DNA from: Isohypsibius dastychi
Lineage: Eukaryota > Tardigrada > Eutardigrada > Parachela > Isohypsibiidae
Length of the DNA stretch: 11,500 nt
NCBI GenBank assembly: GCA_034696485.1
Contig: JAQIWT010001286.1
Span: 1-11,500 of the forward strand
Direction of reading: 5' to 3'
Position 1 is the first letter of the stretch. Every line of letters starts with the position of its first letter. The translations under genes were made by a program, and so were the position numbers. Under the pieces are notes generated by a model. It worked only from the letters and a program-made list of their open reading frames with translations, did no database searches and was not told where the DNA came from. Positions 1 through 8,058 of the stretch are shown here, one piece after another.

Positions 1-772
1 CACAAACTTTTTTCGAAACTTTTTCAAACTGCTCTATACCCTGGGCCTCGCATAGGTCCCCCCCCTTGGGGGGGGGGGACAAAAAAATAACTTGAATGCA
101 TTTTATCGCATTCATTTCACGCAGCAAAAATGCGTTTTAATTCATATTCAAAACCAGAAAATGGTATCTTCAGCTTGAACGATTGTTGAAAAGGTCACAT
201 GAATAGACTGACACCACAGTTTGCAGGAAGCGCGATGCACGAGGCAAGCTCGAATTGTTTTCGGATTCCGAAGAAGATTGCTACAGATGACCGAAAACAT
301 GATGGCCCTCAAGCTATCGTAGACCGGTCTTCGTAATTTCCGTAAGCCGCAGTAATGAGGAAAGGCCACCAAATATAAGGCAACCAAACATATCAGAAAA
401 CGAGTAATTTACTGTACGAGTAGTACTGCCTTTGAACTTGAATTTGATTTGTTTCCGCTGATACCTTTTCTGCTGCAGGCTGCCGTAGCTCCACGGGCCG
501 CAGCCCATACAACTTTCGTGAACATAGACCATTTCAGGAAGTTAAAAAACGAAACTGGAAAACACCCGGGTTTTTTTAAACAACAACATATAGCACAGAA
601 AAACACATAGATTTTGCACAAATAAAAATAAGTCACAAAAACAGGCAGTACTTTCATTGTCCAAACGTTAGAAGCTAATACTGAGAGTTGGTGCATGTAA
701 ACCGAAACTTGTCCGTTCGAACGTGTGCCAAATAATCAGAAGAACTCCGTGTGCGAAACCAGATAATCAAAA
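1..772. other. Sequence 3' of the nuclear receptor gene; no firm gene
   Basis: This is downstream of the receptor stop codon on the minus strand and should hold its 3'-UTR. No AATAAA was seen on the minus strand; the nearest variant, ATTAAA, is at 136-141, far from the stop. A minus-strand ATG-started frame of 72 codons occupies 532-314, just after an acceptor-like TTTTCCAG. It encodes a basic stretch (QQKRYQRKQIKFKFKG) and then a hydrophobic one (DMFGCLIFGGLSSLL), but matches nothing I recognise. It may be chance or an exon of a neighbouring gene. One copy of the C-run/G-run hairpin element lies at 55-90. Confidence 0.35.
55..90 (-). repeat. C-run/AA/G-run hairpin element, copy 1
   Basis: On the minus strand this reads TTATTTTTTGT, then 11 C, AA, 8 G, then ACCT. 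The same architecture and flanks recur on the plus strand at 6588-6623 and 8059-8095. The C and G runs are complementary, so the unit is an inverted repeat with a two-base centre. The conserved outer bases show that this is a repeat family and not just three unrelated homopolymer runs. Confidence 0.7.
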
Positions 773-3700
773 CTATAACTCTATATCCTCGAATATGTTC
801 CGTAAAATCTCATTTTCATCCGGAGCGCGCCAAGGATAGGTATCGCAGTCTAATTGCTGGAGATAATCGCGGTTGACTTTATGAACAATAGGGAATAAAT
901 CCATGATCTGTTTCAACTTCTTCGTAAATTCTTTTTGTTCCGCCACCGTTCTGCTCCGACCGATCAACATCATGAAAGCTTCAAAATAATGTGCGTGAAG
1001 AATTCGCAAGAGCGACGAATCACTTGCAGGAATAAAATCTGGAAATAAATACGCTCGTTAATTCGGTAATTCAGAAGACCGAAATAAAACCATGGCGGCA
1101 ACTAATTCTTATTTTCCGTTGGCTCTTTCGAATAAACTGGGAAAAAACTCACCTGGCGAAAAAATCCGAGTTGCAGCGAAGACATACGTCTCAGGAACGC
1201 TAAGATGCAAATCCTTGAGATAGTCCATCCAAATAAGGTAAAACTTCAAAAACAGTGGATGAAGAAGTCGCTCCATCCAAAATCGGTTATAAATGAAAGG
1301 CGAATCCTCGTCCCCCATCAGACAATAAATATCATTGTTCTGAACGCTGGATGTGTAATAAAGCTGAAAAATAACCGAATATCAGACAGAAAACAACAAC
1401 TGCCAAAAGACTCAAAAAACAAACAACAGAACAGAAACAGAACAGGCAGAAAAAGATGAATTAAGATTCGTGCATGATTTAATTTATTATAAGTCCCTTC
1501 CCGAACAAATATTCCAGATTGTTTACATATCGAAATTTTGCGGTGTCTAACGAGCTGAATGACCATTTTGCGCATTAAATTCAAGTTAGCAATCACACAA
1601 CACCAGTATAACAGTATTTTCGAACGTTAACTCGATTGTGATATAAACCCGTATATTAAATACTGCATCGCTGCGTCACTGGTTTTTAAACGGCGATAAA
1701 AATTTCCAAAACCGAGATACTGAGAACATCTCATCTGACCCCCGTCTATCACCATCCGAATTTCCAGGTCAACAGCCGCTTGACTCTAATTATAAGTTTT
1801 CACCCAACAGATAAATTAATGCTTACTTCAAGAGTAGCGATGGAAATGAAAATGCTCATCAATTTCCAAAAAACTCCCCCGAATCAACTTACCGACCATA
1901 AATCAAGATGTCTTTCGCGAAGAATCAACGCGCGATCTTCCTGACACAACGAAGAAAACCCCGGCAATCCTTGCGCAAAAGCTCCAAAATTCCGGATTAA
2001 TTCAAAACACCCCAGTTTAACAAGTGCAGAAGCTTCGTCAATTGACTCTCGTGGTTCAGGCTGAATAACAAAGGAATTACTAAATCAGCATAGAAAACCT
2101 AAAGGTCACACAAACCGGAAGTTGCAATCCTATCGCCAGCCGATGCCGAAATTTCTCCTCCCGCATCAGATCTTTGCAAAAAACAGCTCGAACACCGTCC
2201 ATAATGCACTGCAACGATTGTTCTAGGCATGTGTTCATTTCATGGCTCGCATGGACATAATTCTTCAGAAAGACCGGCAAATTCATGTCATCCCAAAATC
2301 CGTTCAAAGCCAGAGTTGTATTCAAATTTCGATGTCGAACCATCGCGGAATTCGTCTCGAATTCGCCAGGAGAACTCTCTGCATGCCGATCCATATTCCG
2401 GAAATTGTTCTCATTTCCGGGTGGAGATAATTCGGCGGTACTTCGAATCACGCTCATCCGTGGTGCCATGACAGAATAGCCAGCCCGCCCTTCATGCGAT
2501 TCATTCCTGTGACTGTTATCCGACGGGTAAGAGTTGGAAGATTCCGGTGAATCTTCTCCATCTAGAGAGACAAAAAAAATCAATGGATGGAAATATCCAG
2601 AAATTAGATGCAATATATTAAGGATGCCGAATCACTGCCATCGATTACGAAAATTACTTTCAGTGCTGACGCAAAACTGTCGGTGCGCTTACCGATTAAA
2701 TAATTGCACCGGCATCTATTTAGATCATTCGAGCCAAAAATGTGAATTGTAACAAGACAAAAATATGACCTGTCGTACTTTTCCAAGTCTGCACTTTTGT
2801 TTACTAAAATTTCAAGCACATACAGAATTAATTACCTCGACCTGAATTCGAGCCGCTGAATTCGTTTCTAGCAATTTCATGGACCGATATGCCTCCATTA
2901 TTATGCAAGATGTCGAACTTCCGCAGCTTTTCCACCCGCGGTGTCCGGCCCATTTTCGCGGCTGAAATAAAAAACATGGTTCAACTCTACCGCGCAAAAA
3001 ATCTATAAACCGATCAATTCATTGACTGACCTTCAAACGAACGTAAACCACGTATCATTCCCAAATTCTAGTTTTTAATCATAATTCATATTTCTACGAA
3101 ACACCAGTGTGCAACCCGGCAATCATTTTTTAATGTACCTATTTGGTTTATGGCCTGGATTTATGATACACTGCGGAGAAAAATGCTGCCCTGGAGCGAC
3201 AGCTTTCTACGTAATACTGTTGTAGAAAGAATTGATTTCGACCTTTCAGGTAATCTGACTGGATTCGGAGTACATGTCTGTATGCACACGCCATGTCACA
3301 ATCTAGAAAATGCGTTATCATTTATTGCACCAACCTTTGAGATCCATTCCCATTTCTCTGCATTTCTTGAACCTGCATGCCTTGCATCGTCCTTTCGTTT
3401 CCGGTCCAACTTTGCAATTACCGCCGACATAACATTTGTAATGACGATTTCCACCGATACTGCGTTTAAAAAACGCCTAAAAATAAAAAACCAATAACAC
3501 ATCAGAATTTCAAAAAATCTGTTCCGAGTCGGTGTACACGACAACTCGGAATTCTTCCAAAAGAATAGGTAATCTCACCTTGCAGCCTTCGCAGCTGATA
3601 ACTGGAAAAAAAAACAAAAACATCAAGGCTTTTCTAAATAATTATCCACCTTAATGACGTTACCTCCATAATGAACACCTGAAAACAAAAGAGGAAGTAA

Positions 3701-4063
3701 GTTAAAACATAAATTATCCGGTCAGTTGTTTGATGTTCTTGAACCCAGTGGTCACACTTTCACATTGTTATTCTAACACACGGCCTCGAGCCAATATTTT
3801 TGTTTGCAACAATATGTTAGATAACACACACAAAAGTTTTAGAATAACTATTATTTCCAAAACACTAAAACACTATTTCTAAAGCTTAATGGCAAAAAGT
3901 GATTTCATCATTACCAAAGCAATTTACATTACCTAGTTGGAACATTTGCCGGAAATTTACCTGTAGACCGCGCTTCGCAAATAAGACACATTTCCGGAGC
4001 GCGAAAATACACATTCTGCAAATGCCTTCTGTTCTCCATAATTCCGGAGGAGTATTCCGACAT
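773..4063 (-). CDS. Nuclear receptor (zinc-finger DNA-binding domain plus ligand-binding domain), nine coding exons
   Basis: Exons in transcript order: 4063-3961, 3678-3664, 3601-3579, 3476-3335, 2961-2836, 2561-2116, 2060-1893, 1363-1153, 1038-773. They sum to 1500 bases (499 residues plus TAG), and every junction is GT-AG with matching phase. Residues 26-86 are the DNA-binding domain. Zinc ligands are C26, C29, C43, C46 and C62, C68, C78, C81, with the family spacing x2-x13-x2-x15-x5-x9-x2. The P-box reads CEGCKAFFKR. The C-terminal extension (about 91-110, AAKMGRTPRVEKL) resembles NR1 receptors. Residues 137-210 are a Ser/Asn-rich hinge. The ligand-binding domain signature is FAQGLPGFSSLCQEDR (313-328), and the protein ends in an AF-2-like ILRNIFEDIEL. 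By family knowledge it is a nuclear transcription factor that may be ligand-regulated. The start is the first in-frame ATG (MSEYSS); the frame upstream of it is open but has no ATG. The subfamily is unresolved. The last hinge-exon donor could instead lie 6 bases earlier, at 2842. Confidence 0.92.
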
Positions 4064-4165
4064 CACAAATGAAAGTAAATGCCAATGAAAATTCCCTGTG
4101 CAGCGGCAAGTTCCGATCACACGGAATCGCCCAGGATTTCCGTTTTCTACCCCGACATTTTTGAC

Positions 4166-4269
4166 CTGGAAAAAAATAACCGGTCATTCAAGTTGGCATG
4201 GCCTGACGAAGCAACAAAATCCAGCGCGAACAATGATCGATCATGAGGAAAATGGATAACCTCACTTAC
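4166..4269 (-). other. Probable 5'-UTR intron of the nuclear receptor gene
   Basis: On the minus strand a strong donor (GCA then GTAAGTGAG, first intron base 4269) and an acceptor (TTTTTTCCAG, last intron base 4166) define a 104-base intron, like the others in this gene. It lies about 100 bases upstream of the chosen ATG at 4063. Sequence above 4270 would then be a non-coding first exon whose outer end cannot be seen. The second exon's untranslated part (4165 to 4064) carries a four-codon upstream reading frame, ATG at 4158 to TAG at 4147. The reading frame of the receptor stays open across this splice back to a TGA near 4420 but contains no ATG there, so a non-ATG start cannot be excluded from sequence alone. 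Confidence 0.6.
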
Positions 4270-4984
4270 TGCGCGGAAATGAAAACGAAGTGTCCGAATT
4301 TTTTCGTTAAATACAGCGGTGAGTGAGCCCAGTCTTGTAGACGCGGAACGGAAGTCAGTGAATTCCGTCGAGGCAGTGACAAGCACGAAAAACGAGTTCT
4401 GTGAGTTACAAGGTGGACGGAATCAAATATCGCAATAAAACAGCGGAATAACTGCTGACACCGTGAAAAGAACGGAGGTTTTGTTGGAGAGAGAGTGTGA
4501 CGAAGCAATTCGTCCGACGGTTTTACGTCAGAAATCAACGGCTGCAGTGTTGGTCTGGCTAGTACGTTTACCATAATTTGGGGGGGGGGGGCAGGTGACT
4601 AAAAATGTAGATTTTTTGGAGAGTGGAGACTGGAGACTGCGGGTTTGTGAAACCCAGCTCCACCTAAATGAATTTTTGCGAACATTTCGAAAACTGTGTT
4701 ATGGAAAGTTATCAAGTATACTGTATTCCATTAACGGTTCCGTTTTCAAAAAAGATTGCCCCCTTCGATATTTGCACGCTGGCTCAGCACTGAACTCCGA
4801 ATTTCTGCTGTGGTTTTTCAGCTGATCTGGTTCTTTTCTGGTCTGGTTGTCATGTCAGTGTTTTGAGCTGGTTATTTTCTGAAAGTGTCCGCAATCGATC
4901 GCTACCCAACAGCACGCATTTTTCATCCCGCTCGTTTTGTCTCATTAGACAAGATATATTTCTTTTGGAAGTTGAATTCGGGAA
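4270..4984. promoter_or_regulatory. Divergent intergenic region between the nuclear receptor and MED21
   Basis: The receptor runs leftward from its start at 4063 and MED21 runs rightward from 4985, so this stretch must hold the receptor's first exon and the promoters of both genes. A run of 12 G lies at 4580-4591. Open frames exist on both strands (for example minus 4574-4266, plus 4595-4825), but none resembles a known protein; the minus one ends at the stop codon that overlaps the intron donor at 4269. No clear TATA box or initiator could be assigned. The assignment rests on gene layout, not on recognised promoter motifs. Confidence 0.55.
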
Positions 4985-5693
4985 ATGTCGGATCGGATCA
5001 GCCAACTTCAAGACACTATCAACCAGGTAAGCTTTTTGTCATCCATCCTGTCATGCAATTACAGTGTATGAAACGCTTCTTATTTTCCAAATTCAGCTGG
5101 CAGAAACCCTTTGCAACTCCATCGGAATTCTTCAACAAACTGCGCAGCCATCTGCTTTATCTACGTCCAATTCGACGATGAAAATGATATCGACATTTCA
5201 GAAACAGAATGTTTCAGATGTGCGCCAGGATGGTGAGTTCTTGAAGTCGTTCCCCAGTTGTTGTCATGAATTATTGTTCCTGTTGATCCTGAACATCGAC
5301 TTTCATAGAATACCCCGCGATGTTCGCCCAATTGATCGCAAAGGCTGCTCGCGATGTCGATTTTTTAATCGATCATCTTCCACCAGATGACGCCAATCTG
5401 GAGCACCAGGTACGCCATCCAGAAATTTCGTAAGCCTGGACCGAATATCCGATTAAGTAAAGCATCATCCGTCGTAATTATCGGCTTGTGTTGCGTTCCA
5501 TATTTTTCACGTGATTATTAAATAATCATTTTTGCAGATTAATATGATTAAGAAGCTGGATGCACAGAACAAGGAGGCCGCTACGAATTTACTGTCTTCC
5601 GTCTCACATGGGGAAATGCTGCTGGCAAAAATTCAGCGGGCGTTGGTCGACATCGCGGATTGTGAAATAGAGATCAGGAAGCTTGATATATAG
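4985..5693 (+). CDS. MED21: Mediator of RNA polymerase II transcription subunit 21
   Basis: Exons 4985-5026, 5097-5232, 5309-5409 and 5538-5693 join in phase to 144 residues and end in TAG, the same length as the human protein. The N-terminus MSDRISQLQDTINQLAETLC is the family hallmark, followed by NSIGILQQ. EYPAMFAQLIAKAARDVDFL (about 60-79) matches the conserved central block, including the acidic residue before Y, and IDHLP follows. The last exon is a long helix with heptad-like spacing ending GEMLLAKIQRALVDIAD. By family knowledge MED21 forms the four-helix hinge of the Mediator middle module with MED7 and works in the nucleus, linking DNA-bound regulators to RNA polymerase II. Introns are 70, 76 and 128 bases with donors GTAAGC, GTGAGT and GTACGC. 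The start is the first ATG and gives the conserved N-terminus. No AATAAA was found close downstream. Confidence 0.96.
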
Positions 5694-6587
5694 ATGCAGG
5701 TATTACATCGATTTTTTTGATGACTCTATGATTGTTTGCGAAATTACATTTTTTGATCTGTGCTAGTAATTTTGTAACAAAAAAAATATGTTTTGACCAG
5801 AGAGACGAAAATGATCCGCATTTTGGCTGAGTGGTTTTTCATATTATTAGGCGTAATTGAATCACTTGCTAAAACAGTCGCTGCCGGTAATTATTTTGTC
5901 TAGGTAGTTTTTGTCGTTCCTTCAGTACTGTATGAGTTGTATTGCAAATTAGATTTTAATCCTTTGGTGTTAAGAATGCTTCTCGCACAGGGTCCCATAA
6001 ATGTCACCGAGGTAGTAGAACGAATTTTGCAGAAGTTTTAGCAAAAACAGCCGCCATCGATCTCTTTGACGCTCGCCTACTATTTCACTTTTGACAAACG
6101 AAGAAAGATTGCGGAAACAGTTTTGCTGCAAGGTAGTTTCTTTTGATTTGACTAGTTTGATTTAATCTCATGTGCGGGCATCTTCCGGCGTCTGATTCTG
6201 TTCGGTTTACGGTTGAAATATGATTTTGCTTTATTGTCGACATTCTCTTCGATTCGCTTCGTCATTTGGCTGCCGGCTAATGCAGTGGTTGACCTGAACA
6301 TATAAATTTTGTCGGCAGAGTGAATTTCTGGTCGTAATAATTGACCGGAAAATACCGCGACGTGGCTTATCGAAATGCTCCTGGACTAGAGGATTGCTAA
6401 ACTGAATTTAACTAAGAACGATGTTTTTGATTTCTGGCTTTCAAAATCGTTATGAAACCAGGTAAATTCGTCCCGAAACGAAGTTTGCCACTATGTTTTC
6501 TCGAAATTTGCATTGAAATATGACAGAGGACCAGCATTGTTGGTTTGTTTGGTGTTACTGTCTCGAAAAGGCAGAGTTTGACAGCGA
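5694..6587. other. Downstream of MED21; coding-like fragments, no complete gene
   Basis: After the MED21 stop there is a donor-like CAG/GTATTA at 5699, then an acceptor-like TTTTGACCAG followed by the ATG at 5811. A further acceptor-like TTCTCGCACAG lies just before 5993. A plus-strand frame around 6059-6131 reads PPSISLTLAYYFTFDKRRKI and ends at a donor-like GCAAG/GTAGTT. An acceptor-like AATGCAG near 6287 would join to VVDLNI and a stop. The pieces look exon-like one by one, but I could not link them into a single in-phase gene that resembles a known family. Confidence 0.35.
5811..5903 (+). CDS. Possible small ORF or first exon with a membrane-anchor-like N-terminus
   Basis: ATG at 5811 opens a 30-codon frame, MIRILAEWFFILLGVIESLA and ten more residues, ending in TAG at 5901. 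Residues 4-17 are strongly hydrophobic. A donor-like GCCG/GTAATT at 5886/5887 lies inside it, so it could be a first exon encoding 25 residues plus one base. An acceptor-like TTTTGACCAG ends ten bases before the ATG. The pattern recalls the short N-terminal membrane anchors of ER short-chain dehydrogenases, but no dehydrogenase domain follows in the window. It lies 117 bases after the MED21 stop. The coding status is uncertain. Confidence 0.25.
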   Translation: MIRILAEWFFILLGVIESLAKTVAAGNYFV

Positions 6588-6623
6588 TTATTTTTTGTCC
6601 CCCCCCCAAGGGGGGGGGGGGGG
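6588..6623 (+). repeat. C-run/AA/G-run hairpin element, copy 2
   Basis: TTATTTTTTGT is followed by 9 C, AA and 14 G. The left flank matches copy 1 (minus strand) base for base. The right flank continues ATTTTAC and lacks the ACCT of the other two copies, so this copy may be truncated or joined to different DNA on its right side. Confidence 0.7.
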
Positions 6624-6678
6624 ATTTTACATCGTAACGCATATCGGCCTCCTAAAGTATAGTTGTAAAAAGTAGCAA

Positions 6679-6783
6679 AAAGTCTCCCTGGTCTCTATCG
6701 ATTTACAATGGGACGGGCCGCGCACCGCTGCAAATCCGTAGTTTTGGAGACTCTCTCCCGAAAGTCTGTCTGGTCTCTATCGA
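6679..6783 (+). repeat. 23-bp direct repeat, two copies 82 bp apart
   Basis: AAAGTCTCCCTGGTCTCTAT plus CGA at 6679-6701 recurs at 6761-6783 with two differences (CC to GT). The unit includes the exact 14-mer TGGTCTCTATCGA with its preceding base. No function is evident. The pair sits directly downstream of hairpin element copy 2. Confidence 0.7.
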
Positions 6784-6807
6784 ATGCCTCTCGCTCACGT
6801 TTAATTT

Positions 6808-6868
6808 CGCCCACCCACTGACTCACCCACTCGCCCACATACTCACCCATTCATTCACCCACCCATCA
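6808..6868 (+). repeat. Imperfect CCCA/CTCA microsatellite-like tract
   Basis: The tract is made of CCCAC, TCACCCA, CATACTCACCCA and ATTCATTCACCCA blocks with a basic 4-base period. It is low complexity and C-rich on the plus strand. The open frame running through it on the minus strand (WVNEWVSMWASG) is a by-product of the repeat. Confidence 0.7.
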
Positions 6869-6969
6869 CATTCGCCATGTTTCCTGTTTTCTGTTTTATT
6901 TCTATTCTCGACATTCATTTCGGACATCTTTGTTGTGTTTTTCTTTCTTTTTTTTACGACGGCATCCAG

Positions 6970-7056
6970 TCTTATCAAAAAGCGCTGGAGATCAACAAGA
7001 ATCAAAACGGAACTCGAGAGCGTCTGACTATTCTGACGGACCTTGCAGCCAGATAG
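6970..7056 (+). pseudogene. TPR-like terminal exon or remnant
   Basis: A long pyrimidine tract (TGTTTTTCTTTCTTTTTTTT, from about 6935) followed by the first AG at 6968-6969 makes a convincing acceptor. The frame after it reads SYQKALEINKNQNGTRERLT and eight more residues to a TAG. Y-Q-K-A-L-E-I-N-x-N is the second-helix consensus of a tetratricopeptide repeat, which often closes such proteins. No upstream exons of a TPR gene were found between MED21 and this point, so it is either the end of a gene whose other exons I could not read, or a leftover fragment. I cannot assign a family. Confidence 0.35.
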
Positions 7057-7653
7057 ATCAGCGGAGGACTTTAAGTGGAAGCCATGATGACTTATGAGCG
7101 GATATAATATCCGGAGTATTTGAAACGCCACCCGTCAACATTTTGAGATGGTATCGCGTATTAGCACGAAATTGCTAATAACACCAGATTTTAATTCTTT
7201 AAATCGTCTGGGCGAAATCCAGAGCAGTGTTATCAGCGTACATAAACGATTTATTGGAATTCTATTCGAATGAGATTTTTGATCCAGACTCGAGATTTAC
7301 AATTGTTTTTGGCGGCGGAGGAATTAATTCGAGTCAAAGGATTTGTTTTGGGATTCAAGCGAAAAGATTGGCTGAGAACGATTCATGCTGAGGAGGCCAT
7401 GTTTGAATTCTTGGATGAAGTGGGAACGGGATGTGTCGAGTACCTGGTCGATTTGGTTCCACTTCCGGCGAGGATATCGACTTGAATCGTTTTTTGTATT
7501 ACATCGGAAATCGAATCTCATTACCTTGCTTGATGAAAACACGGCTGTTTGAATAACCGATCTCTCTGTTATCCGTTCTTCGATTTGGGTAGTCTATTTA
7601 AGATTGGATTCCATAATTTATTTTTAAACTTTTGTCTATTGAGCGATTTGTAT

Positions 7654-8052
7654 ACTAATTAGTAATTAGAACCAGATAAACCTTCAAATCAGATGAGAAT
7701 AATGGAAAATAAAGCCGAGAAACGATAAAAACACTGCAGAAACGGACCTAGCCCAGAATCCATAATTCATCATTTAGTCCAATAAATCAGAACGATCTGT
7801 TTACTAATTAGCGATGAGCTATTAATCTGAGAAAAATCGTACGCATAGCCGAATTTGGGACTGTTTTAAAAATTTCAATAATTTAAACCCGGCCATACAG
7901 AATCGTTATTATTAATTAAAACTGTGTACTAACTCGTATGGCAGGTTCATCATTGCTTTTTAGTTCTAGCAGATGCTGATGAGCACTTCGTGCTTGTTCT
8001 CTGCTGTTCTGAAGCGGAACCTGCCCACAGTATACGCTAATTACTAATTAGT
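7654..8052. repeat. 16-bp inverted repeat pair enclosing about 370 bp
   Basis: ACTAATTAGTAATTAG at 7654-7669 is the exact reverse complement of CTAATTACTAATTAGT at 8037-8052. A related TTTACTAATTAG occurs between them near 7801. The ends are AT-rich and partly self-complementary, so an element terminus and a clustered TAATTA protein-binding motif are both possible. Homology does not extend clearly beyond the 16 bases. Confidence 0.5.
7940..8025. other. Nested inverted repeat able to form an interrupted hairpin
   Basis: Three nested arms pair in order: GGCAGGTTC 7940-7948 with GAACCTGCC 8017-8025, AGCAGA 7968-7973 with TCTGCT 8000-8005, and AGCAC 7982-7986 with GTGCT 7990-7994 around a TTC loop. 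The internal loops are unequal (19 versus 11 bases, 8 versus 5 bases). It may be a structured RNA or a cruciform; the strand is unknown. Confidence 0.4.
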
Positions 8053-8058
8053 TGTCGT

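Larger units (their letters stand above)
7057..8058. other. AT-rich region with overlapping coding-like frames and inverted repeats
   Basis: From 7148 an ATG frame of 41 codons (MVSRISTKLLITPDFNSLNR and 21 more) ends at 7273. A second frame, open from 7203 to 7392 without a required ATG, includes EFYSNEIFDPDSRFTIVFGG. A third, ATG at 7270 to TGA at 7483, includes EEAMFEFLDEVGTGCVEYLV. The frames overlap, and I recognise none of them. They could be a frameshifted remnant. From 7490 to 8058 the sequence is AT-rich with repeated TACTAATTAG motifs and a nested inverted repeat at 7940-8025. No gene is seen there. Confidence 0.35.

Noticed and set aside
1205-1459. Plus-strand frame of 84 codons
   Set aside because: It is the shadow of the ligand-binding domain exon at 1363-1153 and runs on into intron sequence rich in A.
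2080-2613. The 177-codon minus-strand open frame taken as a complete small gene
   Set aside because: Its first 18 and last 11 codons lie in intron sequence. The middle is one exon (2561-2116) of the nuclear receptor, with good splice sites and matching phases on both sides.
3150-3497. Plus-strand ATG frame of 115 codons
   Set aside because: It is antisense to the second zinc finger exon of the receptor, whose cysteine pattern is unmistakable.
4266-4574. Minus-strand ATG frame of 102 codons as a separate protein
   Set aside because: No family resemblance; it covers the expected promoter and first exon of the receptor and stops at the TAA overlapping a strong splice donor.
5811-6420. A short-chain dehydrogenase gene suggested by the membrane-anchor-like N-terminus at 5811
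   Set aside because: No glycine-rich cofactor motif or Y-x-x-x-K active site could be found in any plus-strand frame downstream.
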